Shown: in pieces, positions 26,999 through 34,487 of the stretch | Layout: each line of letters opens with the position of its first letter | How positions within the stretch are numbered: position 1 is the first letter of the stretch | DNA from: Flavobacterium tructae | Lineage (GTDB): Bacteria > Bacteroidota > Bacteroidia > Flavobacteriales > Flavobacteriaceae | Assembly (NCBI RefSeq): GCF_002217475.1 | Contig: NZ_MUHH01000018.1 | Location: forward strand, 62,990 to 97,990 | Length of the DNA: 35,001 bases | Direction: 5' to 3' | Notes under the pieces: model-generated | What the model saw: only the letters and a program-made list of their open reading frames with translations | Told to the model about the DNA's origin: nothing | Databases searched by the model: none | Program-made: the position numbers and the translations under genes

Positions 26999-29068
26999 GT
27001 GTACGAACAGAAATATATCGATAGAGAAAAAAGTTGGTTAGCGTTTAATGCAAGAGTACTTCAGGAAGCCGGAGATAGTTCAGTTCCACTTTTAGACAGG
27101 TTGCGTTTTGTTGGAATTTTTTCAAACAATTTAGATGAATTTTTTAGAGTTCGTTATGCTGCAATTCGAAGATTAAGCCTTTCAGGGATTTCCGGTGAAA
27201 AATATTTAGGAGGAGTTTCAGCGCACCAGTTAATTAAAGATATTACCGAAATTGTTATTCAGCAGCAATCTGAAAGTTTGCGTATTTTGGGAAATATCGA
27301 AGCAGAATTGGAAGCCGAAAATATCTTTATTATCAATGAAGATCAAATTACAAGAGATCAGGAGAGCTATCTGAAAGACTTTTTTGTTCAGAAGTTAAGC
27401 CCTGAATTGGTAACCATCATCTTAAATGATCTGGCAGAATTTCCTGTTCTTAAAGATACCTTGGGATATTTGGCAGTTCGCCTGGAAATGAATACCAATG
27501 ACGAAGTTCGCTATGCTGTTATCGAAATTCCTAAAACGATAAACAGGTTTGTAGTGCTGCCGTCAGAAGATGATAAACAATATGTGATACTGATTGATGA
27601 TGTGATCCGTTACAATCTGAAAAACATATTCAATATTTTTGATTACAAAAGTGTTTCGGCACATATGATCAAAATTACGCGTGATGCCCAGTTGGATATC
27701 GACAGCGATTTGAGTAAAAGTATGCTCGAAAAAATTGCATCATCTGTAAAAGACAGAAGAATAGGAGAGCCCGTTCGTTTTATTTATGATAATTTGATTG
27801 AAGAAGATACATTGCGTTTCTTTTTGGATAAAATGAAAATCGTTGAAACCGATAGTATAATTCCGGGAGGGCGTTATCACAACAGACGTGATTATATGAG
27901 TTTTCCTAATTTAGGCCGATACGATTTACTGTACAAACCAAACGAACCTTTGCCAATTCCGGGCTTGAGTCTGGAGGGAAGTATTTTAGAAAAGATCAGT
28001 AAAAAAGATTATCTTCTGCATGCCCCATACCAGTCATTTTCTTATCTGACGAAATTTTTGCGTGAAGCTGCCCTGGATCCAAAAGTTACCAGTATAAAAA
28101 TCACTTTATACCGTTTGGCAAAAAACTCACAGATTATCAGTTCTTTGATTAATGCTGCGAAAAATGGTAAAAAAGTAACGGTTCAGATCGAACTTCAGGC
28201 GCGATTTGATGAGGCATCGAATATTTCCTATGCCGAGCAAATGCAAACAGAAGGAATTGATTTGATTTTTGGAATAAAAGGTCTAAAAGTACACAGTAAA
28301 ATTTGTGTGATCGAAAGAGTAGAAGAAGGAAAAACACGTCGTTACGGGTTTATTTCAACCGGAAATTTTAACGAATCGACGGCTAAAATTTACACCGATG
28401 TAACCTTGTTTACCTGTCATCAGCAGATCTTGAAAGACATTTCTAAAATATTCGAGTTCTTTGATATCAATTACCGAGTACACCGATACAAACATTTAAT
28501 AGTATCACCACATTATACCCGAACAAAATTCATCAAATTAATCGATCGTGAAATTCTGCATGCGCTTGCCGGCAGAAAAACACATATTAAATTAAAAATG
28601 AACAGTTTGTCCGATTTTAAAATGATCGATAAATTGTATGAGGCCAGTAATGCAGGAGTTAAAATTCAACTTCAGGTAAGAGGGATTTGTTCGCTAATTC
28701 CGGGAATTCCGGGAATGAGTGAAAATATTGAAGCGATAAGTATCGTTGATAACTATCTGGAACATTCAAGGGTTTATATTTTTGGAAATGCCGGGTTGAC
28801 CGAAGTATACATTTCATCAGCCGATTTTATGACTAGAAATCTTGACGGAAGAGTCGAAGTTACCTGCCCAATTTATGATCTTCAAATAAAGAAAGAACTA
28901 ATAGATAATTTTAATATTGCGTGGAAAGGGAATGTCAAAGTGAGATATCATTCCTATAAACTCGATAATAAATACAAGCCCAGAAACCATCATGCCCCAT
29001 TTAGAGCACAGTTCGAAACGTATAAGTACTATCAGAATAAAATAACAGTTCAGGAAGAAGTGGTGTAG
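26999..29068 (+). CDS. ppk1: Polyphosphate kinase 1
   Basis: PPK1 polymerises the gamma-phosphate of ATP into polyphosphate. The 689 residues cover all four domains. The N-terminus has YIDREKSWLAFNARVLQEA and NNLDEFFRVR. The head domain follows, then the catalytic domains with SIKITLYRLAKNS, QIELQARFDEASNI, the phosphorylated histidine H432 in KVHSKICVIER, and STGNFNESTAKIYTDVTLF. A second conserved block contains RGICSLIPGIPG and FGNAGLTEVYISSADFMTRN. The start codon is GTG at 26999, which begins right at the conserved Y-x-x-x-E/D-x-SWL region and lies 5 bp after the sixA-like stop. Ppx follows 48 bp downstream. Confidence 0.95.
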   Translation: MYEQKYIDREKSWLAFNARVLQEAGDSSVPLLDRLRFVGIFSNNLDEFFRVRYAAIRRLSLSGISGEKYLGGVSAHQLIKDITEIVIQQQSESLRILGNIEAELEAENIFIINEDQITRDQESYLKDFFVQKLSPELVTIILNDLAEFPVLKDTLGYLAVRLEMNTNDEVRYAVIEIPKTINRFVVLPSEDDKQYVILIDDVIRYNLKNIFNIFDYKSVSAHMIKITRDAQLDIDSDLSKSMLEKIASSVKDRRIGEPVRFIYDNLIEEDTLRFFLDKMKIVETDSIIPGGRYHNRRDYMSFPNLGRYDLLYKPNEPLPIPGLSLEGSILEKISKKDYLLHAPYQSFSYLTKFLREAALDPKVTSIKITLYRLAKNSQIISSLINAAKNGKKVTVQIELQARFDEASNISYAEQMQTEGIDLIFGIKGLKVHSKICVIERVEEGKTRRYGFISTGNFNESTAKIYTDVTLFTCHQQILKDISKIFEFFDINYRVHRYKHLIVSPHYTRTKFIKLIDREILHALAGRKTHIKLKMNSLSDFKMIDKLYEASNAGVKIQLQVRGICSLIPGIPGMSENIEAISIVDNYLEHSRVYIFGNAGLTEVYISSADFMTRNLDGRVEVTCPIYDLQIKKELIDNFNIAWKGNVKVRYHSYKLDNKYKPRNHHAPFRAQFETYKYYQNKITVQEEVV

Positions 29069-29116
29069 CGTAAGCGATTAATTAAAAAACAATAAAAAAT
29101 AAAATCATAAGTGAGC

Positions 29117-30007
29117 ATGATTAATATAAGGAAATTTGCAGCGATAGATATTGGATCGAATGCCATGAGGCTTCTGATATCGAATGTTGTAGAACAAGAT
29201 GGAAAAGAACCCCAATTTAACAAAAGTTCGCTTGTTCGTGTGCCAATTCGTTTGGGACAAGATGCCTTTACCGTAGGAGAAATTTCAGCAGAAAATATAG
29301 ACCGAATGGTGGATGCCATGAAAGCATTCAACCTTTTGATGAAAGTACATAAAGTAGAACGTTATATGGCGTTTGCAACTTCGGCAATGCGCGAGGCTTA
29401 TAATGCAAAGGAAGTTGTGGCATTAATCAAGAAAAAAGCCGATATAAAAATAGAAGTTATTGACGGTAAAAAAGAAGCCGCAATTATTGCTTCGACCGAT
29501 TTACACCATCTCCTAAAAACAGACGAAACTTATCTTTTTGTGGATGTGGGTGGCGGAAGTACCGAGTTTACTTTGTTTTCTGACGGGAAAATGATCAATT
29601 CCAGATCTTTTAAAGCCGGAACCGTTCGTTTACTAAATAATATGGTACATGATGTGGTTTGGGATGAAATCGAAAAATGGATCAAAACCAATACCGCCGA
29701 TTATGAAGAAGTAACACTGATTGGTTCAGGAGGAAACATCAATAAATTGTTTAAAATGTCCGGGAAACAACAGGAAAAACCACTTTCGTACATTTATATC
29801 AATTCACAATATGCTTTTCTGAATTCCTTAAGTTATGAGCAAAGAATCGCCGAATTGGGATTAAACTCAGATCGTGCCGACGTAATTATTCACGCTACCA
29901 GAATTTATCTGAATGCTATGAAATGGAGTGGTGCACGCCAAATTTACGTTCCTAAAATCGGACTTTCTGATGGAATTGTAAAAGCGATGTATTACGGTAA
30001 GATTTAA
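29117..30007 (+). CDS. ppx: Exopolyphosphatase (Ppx/GppA family)
   Basis: The ASKHA-fold phosphatase releases phosphate from polyphosphate ends, or the 5' phosphate of pppGpp in GppA members. The 296-residue length covers only the two N-terminal actin-like domains, without the C-terminal helical domain of E. coli Ppx. The phosphate-1 loop is AAIDIGSNAMRLLI (about 7-20). ATSAMREAYN, IDGKKEAAIIAS (the catalytic-Glu region) and FVDVGGGSTEFTLF (near 141-154) follow. I chose ATG at 29117; GTG at 29111 is an in-frame alternative adding two residues. Its position directly after ppk1 supports a polyphosphate role. Confidence 0.9.
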   Translation: MINIRKFAAIDIGSNAMRLLISNVVEQDGKEPQFNKSSLVRVPIRLGQDAFTVGEISAENIDRMVDAMKAFNLLMKVHKVERYMAFATSAMREAYNAKEVVALIKKKADIKIEVIDGKKEAAIIASTDLHHLLKTDETYLFVDVGGGSTEFTLFSDGKMINSRSFKAGTVRLLNNMVHDVVWDEIEKWIKTNTADYEEVTLIGSGGNINKLFKMSGKQQEKPLSYIYINSQYAFLNSLSYEQRIAELGLNSDRADVIIHATRIYLNAMKWSGARQIYVPKIGLSDGIVKAMYYGKI

Positions 30008-30189
30008 TTTTTTTGCCACTGATTTTACGGATTAGAACGAATTGTTTTTTAATTAGGAATAGAAAAGTATTTTAAATCAGTAAAATTCAGGCAAATTTTT
30101 TTCAGAGTATTACATATTAAGTAAAACGTAATAAAGAAAATCTACTAAAGAATCTGTGGAAATCTTTTTAATCTGTGGCAAAAAAAAAA
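30008..30189. repeat. Intergenic element with terminal inverted repeats
   Basis: The ends are perfect 12-bp inverted repeats: TTTTTTTGCCAC (30008-30019) and GTGGCAAAAAAA (30175-30186). Similarity continues inward as GCCAC-n-GATT on both sides. The right half contains direct copies of AATCTGTGG (near 30151 and 30170). The 182-bp element fills most of the gap between ppx and the next gene. It could act as a bidirectional terminator or be a non-autonomous dispersed repeat. Confidence 0.6.
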
Positions 30190-30211
30190 TGTCAACCAAC
30201 AAACACAATAA

Positions 30212-30793
30212 ATGAATAAAACCAGACTTGAGGCTTTTAGTGATGGTGTTTTGGCTATCATTATAACCATTATGATTTTAGAAATTAAAGTACCGGCAGG
30301 TTCTGAATTTGCCGATTTAAAACCATTGATTCCTAAATTTCTAAGTTATGTTCTGAGTTTTATTTATGTGGGTATTTACTGGAACAATCACCATTATTTA
30401 ATTCATAGTCTGGGTAAGGTTAATGGAAAAATTCTTTGGGCCAACTTACATTTGCTATTTTGGCTTTCCTTAATTCCTGTTGCAACCGGATGGATGGGCG
30501 AACATAACTTTGCCAAAGCATCTATGGCTTTGTATGGAACTGTATTGCTTTTGTGTTCCATTGCTTACTTTATTTTGCAACGTATTATAATTCTTAATGA
30601 AGGAGTAAATTCCACGTTGGCAAAAGCGATAGGGCGTGATTTAAAAGGACATACTTCTTCGGTTTTGTATATTTTTGGAATCGTATTTTCATTTTATAAC
30701 GAATGGATTTCAGGAGCGGCTTATTTTATTGTCGCTTTAATATGGCTTATTCCGGACAAAAGAATAGAGAAAGTTTTTGCCTCTAAAAATTAA
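30212..30793 (+). CDS. TMEM175-family (DUF1211) potassium-channel-like membrane protein
   Basis: The 193-residue protein has six predicted hydrophobic helices. The first helix carries the family hallmark FSDG (RLEAFSDGVLAIIITIMILEI with F9-S-D-G12), the selectivity-filter helix of bacterial TMEM175 channels, which assemble as tetramers. Other family features are IYWNNHHYLIHS (about 56-67) and WANLHLLFWLSLIP. It sits in the inner membrane and probably conducts K+. It is 17 bp upstream of regulator C, so the two are likely co-transcribed. Confidence 0.88.
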   Translation: MNKTRLEAFSDGVLAIIITIMILEIKVPAGSEFADLKPLIPKFLSYVLSFIYVGIYWNNHHYLIHSLGKVNGKILWANLHLLFWLSLIPVATGWMGEHNFAKASMALYGTVLLLCSIAYFILQRIIILNEGVNSTLAKAIGRDLKGHTSSVLYIFGIVFSFYNEWISGAAYFIVALIWLIPDKRIEKVFASKN

Positions 30794-30810
30794 TCTATTT
30801 GGAGTTTATA

Positions 30811-31371
30811 ATGAAATCAGTTTTTCAATCCATTAAGAATTTACCGCAGGAAATATTAGATCAGTTGGATGATTTAATTACAGTCCGAAAACTTAAAAAA
30901 GGTGATTTTTTATTGAGAGAAGATCAGGTTTGCAGTGAAATTGTATTGATCAAAAAAGGAATTTTAAGATCCTTCTTTTTCAATCACCAAGGCAATGAGA
31001 TTACCAATTGTTTTGCTTTTGAAAACGAATTTATGGGATCCTTTTCGAGTTTTATTACACAAAAAGTCGCCGAAGAAAATATTCAGGCACTTACCGATAC
31101 TGAAATTGAAGTCATCAGTAAAGATGGGATAGAGAAACTATATCAATCCAGTATTTATTGGCAGGAAGTAGGCCGTAAAATTGCAGAAATGGAGTATGTG
31201 GCGTTGCAAAAAAGAATGATTTCTTTTCAAAAATTATCAGGGACTCAGCGTTATGAAGAACTTTATCAAAATCATAAAAATTACATTCAACTGATTCCGC
31301 TTCAATATCTGGCCTCTTATCTGGGGGTTACTCCAAGGCATCTAAGTCGAATTCGTAAAGCAATTTTATAG
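30811..31371 (+). CDS. Crp/Fnr-family transcriptional regulator (C)
   Basis: The 186-residue protein is a paralogue of regulators A and B. The effector beta roll (about 22-115) contains LKKGDFLLREDQVCSEIVL and GILRSFFFN. A dimer helix and a C-terminal helix-turn-helix PLQYLASYLGVTPRHLSRI follow. The recognition helix reads R176-H-L-S-R180, so the FNR-type glutamate is replaced by Arg while the SR pair is kept. The start is ATG at 30811; an in-frame TTG at 30799 would add four residues. It is followed by a GGAC-N4-GTCC dyad and an NAD(P)H-oxidoreductase gene. Confidence 0.88.
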   Translation: MKSVFQSIKNLPQEILDQLDDLITVRKLKKGDFLLREDQVCSEIVLIKKGILRSFFFNHQGNEITNCFAFENEFMGSFSSFITQKVAEENIQALTDTEIEVISKDGIEKLYQSSIYWQEVGRKIAEMEYVALQKRMISFQKLSGTQRYEELYQNHKNYIQLIPLQYLASYLGVTPRHLSRIRKAIL

Positions 31372-31414
31372 GACATTTGTCCGGTTCCCAAGAGAGGTTT
31401 TCCTATTATTTTTG
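31370..31414 (+). promoter_or_regulatory. Crp/Fnr-shaped dyad and -7 element upstream of the oxidoreductase gene
   Basis: The dyad aGGAC-ATTT-GTCCg lies at 31370-31383 and starts within the stop codon of regulator C. TATTTTTG at 31407-31414 is a perfect TAnnTTTG, 18 bp before the ATG at 31433. The dyad centre (31376.5) is 30.5 bp from the first base of the -7 element, almost the same spacing as at the other two regulator-target junctions. Confidence 0.58.
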
Positions 31415-31432
31415 TTTCAAACAAATATACAA

Positions 31433-32014
31433 ATGGAGAAAAATATTCTTATCATCAACGGCCATCCAAACTCATCCAGTTTTAATTTTGCGATTGCAGA
31501 ATCTTATCTTAAAGGGGCAATCGCTTCGAAAGCCACAGTGGATACAATTACAATTGCAAAGCTGGATTTCAATCCGAATTTACAATTTGGCTATCAAAAA
31601 CGTACCGAGTTGGAACCTGATCTTCTGGCGTCTTGGGAGAAGATTAAGAAGGCAGACCATTTAGTGTGGATTCATCCGGTTTGGTGGGGTGGTTTGCCGG
31701 CAATTATGAAAGGATTTATAGATCGTTTGTTTTTACCGGGGATGGCTTTTCAATATCGGGAAAATTCGGTTTGGTGGGATAAATTATTAAAAGGAAAAAC
31801 GGCGCATATTATAACCACTTTAGACCAACCCGGTTGGTATTACAGATTGTTTTACGGAAGACCAAGTGTCAATCAGCTTAAAAAAGCTACGCTCGAATTC
31901 TGTGGTATCAAGCCGGTAAAAGTAAGCTACATCGGAATTATAAAAACAGCCGATGAAGTGCAAAGAAAAAAATGGCTTCAAAAAGTATACAACTGGGGAT
32001 TGCTTACTAAATAG
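31433..32014 (+). CDS. NAD(P)H oxidoreductase, flavodoxin-like fold
   Basis: The 193-residue protein belongs to the NQO1/MdaB/KefF-type flavodoxin-like quinone reductases. The FMN/FAD phosphate-binding loop is LIINGHPNSSSFN (about 6-18). The diagnostic segment WIHPVWWGGLPAIMKGFIDR (about 77-96) is followed by FLPGMAFQY. It probably performs two-electron reduction of quinones or related electrophiles with NAD(P)H. The ATG at 31433 is preferred over a TTG at 31412, which overlaps the -7 element. The gene is convergent with dnaX, with only 4 bp between stop codons. Confidence 0.88.
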   Translation: MEKNILIINGHPNSSSFNFAIAESYLKGAIASKATVDTITIAKLDFNPNLQFGYQKRTELEPDLLASWEKIKKADHLVWIHPVWWGGLPAIMKGFIDRLFLPGMAFQYRENSVWWDKLLKGKTAHIITTLDQPGWYYRLFYGRPSVNQLKKATLEFCGIKPVKVSYIGIIKTADEVQRKKWLQKVYNWGLLTK

Positions 32015-32018
32015 GAAG

Positions 32019-32669
32019 TTAAGAAGGTAAATCTAATCCAAATGTTGAACGTAAAAGTTCGATGTTTGGATTGATTTCCAGGAAGCGATTGTATCGGTCC
32101 TGATCGTTAAGACTTCGTTTAATTTGAATGGTTTCATTAACATGAGCCTCAATGGTAATGTCATGATTGTGTAAATGTCCTTTTAAATGCCCTAAAAGGC
32201 CATACATCTGACCTTCAAAATCCAGTTTAGAGCCTTCGTTGGGTAATTCAAAAGTAATTACTGTTCCGTTTAATTTAGGGTCATTGATCAACAATAAAGA
32301 CTGCATAATTTTATGACCTTTATCACCCAAACGCTGAGCATATTTGTTCCATTGCAGCAACATTTCCGTCTCTGTAAATTCTTCCGTAGGCAGTACAGTA
32401 GTTGTTTTTACAACAGTTTTAGTGTTGGCTTCCAGTTCTTTTTTCTTGCGAATACTGGATAAAGAAAAGGCAGAAACCTTTGGTTCTGTACTTGTTTCAG
32501 GCTGAGGAGCTGCAGGAGCTTCTGTTTTTGGTGCTGAAGTTGTTCCTTCATTTTGTGAAGTTACAGTTTCAGGCGTTTGAACAGTTTCTGTTTTTGGAGT
32601 TTTAACTTCTACTATAGAATATCCTCCATTTTTATAATAAGTAGGGGGGATTATGAATTGCTCAACTTT
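32019..32669 (-). CDS. dnaX: dnaX tau-specific C-terminal extension, read in the -1 frame
   Basis: After the A10 run the -1 frame is open for 215 codons from GTT at 32666 to the stop at 32019. The product begins VEQFIIPPTYYKNGG. A Pro/Thr/Glu-rich disordered linker follows (about the next 60 residues), then SLSSIRKKKELE, then a folded-looking C-terminal segment with MLLQWNKYAQRLGDKGHK and NPNIELLRSTFGLDL. A linker plus C-terminal domain is what a DnaX tau extension should look like. Joined to the upstream frame by a -1 shift, it gives a protein of about 572 residues. Internal ATGs, such as the one at 32363, are not credible independent starts. Confidence 0.8.
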   Translation of the reverse strand, partial: KVEQFIIPPTYYKNGGYSIVEVKTPKTETVQTPETVTSQNEGTTSAPKTEAPAAPQPETSTEPKVSAFSLSSIRKKKELEANTKTVVKTTTVLPTEEFTETEMLLQWNKYAQRLGDKGHKIMQSLLLINDPKLNGTVITFELPNEGSKLDFEGQMYGLLGHLKGHLHNHDITIEAHVNETIQIKRSLNDQDRYNRFLEINPNIELLRSTFGLDLPS

Positions 32670-33736
32670 TTTTTTTCTCCATCAAAATTGATAGAGGCCA
32701 ATTGCATCAAACACAGTTCAACTAAAAGACGTTGGTTTTGACTTAGTTTGTATTTTAAATCGCAGTCGTTAGCAATGTCAATGCCTTTTAGTAGAAAATC
32801 CTGTGAACATTTTTGCGCCTGAACACCATACATTTGCTGCGCCTGTTCGCCTACTTCAAGTAAAGCGATTGTTGCAGGAGTTTTACTTACCAGTAAATCT
32901 CTGAAATGCGAAGCCAGTCCGGCAATAAAATGATGTCCGTCGAAACCTTTTGCAAGGATATCGTTGTACGCCAATAAAAGATCCGGAATTTTATTTTCTA
33001 AAAGTAAATCGGTAATGCTAATGTACGTTTCGTAATCTAAAACGTTTAGGTTTTCGGTTACCGCCTGACGTGTTAAATTAGTTCCGCAATACGAAACCAC
33101 ACGGTCAAAAATTGATAAAGCATCACGCATTGCGCCATCGGCCTTTTGAGCAATAATGTGCAAGGCATCGTCTTCAAAATTGATTCCCTGACTTGCAGCA
33201 ACGTCAGCTAAGTGTTCTTTAGCATCTTTTACCGTAATTCTTTTGAAATCAAAAATCTGACAACGAGATAAAATCGTTGGTATAATTTTATGTTTCTCTG
33301 TTGTTGCAAGAATGAAAATAGCATGTTTTGGCGGTTCTTCCAATGTTTTAAGAAAAGCATTAAAAGCGGCCGAAGATAACATGTGGACCTCGTCAATGAT
33401 ATACACTTTATACTGTCCGGTTTGCGGTGGGATTCGAACCTGATCAATCAGATTACGAATATCATCCACAGAGTTGTTCGAAGCAGCATCTAACTCAAAA
33501 ACGTTAAAAGCAAAATCTTCATTTGGATCATCATATCCGGGCTGATTTATTTTTCGTGCCAGGATACGTGCACAGGTTGTTTTTCCAACACCACGCGGTC
33601 CGGTGAATAAAAGAGCAGAAGCAAGGTGATTACTGTCAATAGCATTCAACAAAGTGTTGGTAATGGCTTTCTGTCCCACTACATCTTTAAATGTTTGTGG
33701 ACGATATTTACGTGCCGATACTACAAATTGTTCCAT
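32651..33736 (-). CDS. dnaX: DNA polymerase III subunit gamma/tau, zero-frame (gamma-like) product
   Basis: DnaX is the ATPase of the clamp loader. The zero-frame product has 361 residues. It contains Walker A GPRGVGKT (46-53), Walker B YIIDEVHML (112-120), FILATTEKHKI sensor region (about 141-151) and the LSRC arginine-finger motif (156-159), followed by the lid and collar helices. The usual four-cysteine zinc module after Walker A is missing; the segment reads NQPGYDDPNEDFAFNVFELDAAS with no cysteines. The frame ends just after an A10 run, with EKKKLSNS and a stop at 32651. The -1 frame continues, so this is probably the short product of recoding. The promoter element is at 33756-33763. Confidence 0.92.
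   Translation of the reverse strand: MEQFVVSARKYRPQTFKDVVGQKAITNTLLNAIDSNHLASALLFTGPRGVGKTTCARILARKINQPGYDDPNEDFAFNVFELDAASNNSVDDIRNLIDQVRIPPQTGQYKVYIIDEVHMLSSAAFNAFLKTLEEPPKHAIFILATTEKHKIIPTILSRCQIFDFKRITVKDAKEHLADVAASQGINFEDDALHIIAQKADGAMRDALSIFDRVVSYCGTNLTRQAVTENLNVLDYETYISITDLLLENKIPDLLLAYNDILAKGFDGHHFIAGLASHFRDLLVSKTPATIALLEVGEQAQQMYGVQAQKCSQDFLLKGIDIANDCDLKYKLSQNQRLLVELCLMQLASINFDGEKKKLSNS
32666..32680 (-). promoter_or_regulatory. dnaX: Predicted dnaX -1 frameshift (slippery) site
   Basis: The minus strand reads GGAG (32680-32677), A10 (32676-32667) and G (32666). In the zero frame this is GGA GAA AAA AAA AAG, so the heptamer A AAA AAG (32672-32666) matches the E. coli dnaX slippery site. 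GGAG lies 4 nt upstream of the heptamer. The zero-frame stop follows four codons later, and the -1 frame is open for 215 codons. No clear downstream stem-loop is seen. Confidence 0.72.
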
Positions 33737-33755
33737 ATTCTATTTTATTCGTTAG

Positions 33756-33763
33756 CAAATATA
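33756..33763 (-). promoter_or_regulatory. -7 promoter element for dnaX
   Basis: The minus strand reads TATATTTG, a perfect TAnnTTTG, 19 bp upstream of the start codon at 33736. No TTG at canonical spacing is seen. The rest of the 33737-33992 gap is AT-rich without visible genes. Confidence 0.5.
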
Positions 33764-33992
33764 GGGTATAATTTAGTGATTTAAAAATTTAAAAATTCAA
33801 AGATTTTTAAGTGTTTGAGTTACTGTAGGTTTTATTGGCGGTGTTTTTTCGCGTCACTTAGAGGAAGTGTTTTGATCTTCAGATTGGATTGTTTATTTGT
33901 AAAGAAAAAGGACTAATTTTAGGAACGATAAAATACCGTAATAATCTGTTTTGATTTGAATCTGACTTTGGAAATTAATTGGAATTTAAACT

Positions 33993-34388
33993 ATGAAACG
34001 ACATTTTTTGATTTTAATAGCATTGATAACCTTTACTGCAAAAGGACAAAATAAAACTACGGACCCTATTTATCAGCTTCGTGTTTATGAAATTTTTGAG
34101 TCCAATAAAAATCAGTTCCATGAACGTTTTCGCGATCACGCCATGCGTATCATGAAGAAGTATAATTTTAAGATCATCTCCATCTGGGAATCCAAATCGG
34201 ACAAAAAAACAGAGTTTGTTTATTTTCTGGAATGGCCGGACGAAACTACTATGAAAAAAGCCTGGGAAGGTTTTAAAAGTGATCAGGAATGGATCGCGAT
34301 TAAAAAAGAATTTACAGCAAAATATGGTGATGTAGTGGGGAATATTGAAGACCGGATTTTGACAAAGACGGATTATTCCCCAAAATGA
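33993..34388 (+). CDS. Exported NIPSNAP-family protein
   Basis: The 131-residue protein has an N-terminal signal peptide (about 1-19, ending TAKGQ) and one NIPSNAP domain (about 26-125). Family features are YQLRVYEIFE, FHERFRDHAMRIMKKYNFKIISIWE in two short blocks, EFVYFLEWPDETTMKKAW, and the closing IEDRILT. NIPSNAP proteins are dimeric ferredoxin-like folds with poorly defined roles. A signal peptide predicts periplasmic or secreted location. The gene is divergent from dnaX; a weak -7-like TGACTTTG lies at 33963-33970. Confidence 0.85.
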   Translation: MKRHFLILIALITFTAKGQNKTTDPIYQLRVYEIFESNKNQFHERFRDHAMRIMKKYNFKIISIWESKSDKKTEFVYFLEWPDETTMKKAWEGFKSDQEWIAIKKEFTAKYGDVVGNIEDRILTKTDYSPK

Positions 34389-34487
34389 TTGTCCTGCTTT
34401 TTTTAAGTTGCTTTTGCTTAAAGATATTCAAAACGTGCGTCTCGTTGGTAAATTTAGCCGCAATCTCATTTTAACTCCTTAATTTTT

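Noticed and set aside
32019..32363. Independent gene starting at ATG 32363
   Set aside because: The same frame is open upstream to the A10 run and encodes a linker in continuity with dnaX, so this ATG is internal to the tau extension.
32019..33736. dnaX as a frameshifted pseudogene
   Set aside because: All N-terminal motifs are intact, both frames look under coding constraint, and the break lies on a known dnaX slippery heptamer; recoding is more likely, although a homopolymer sequencing error cannot be excluded.
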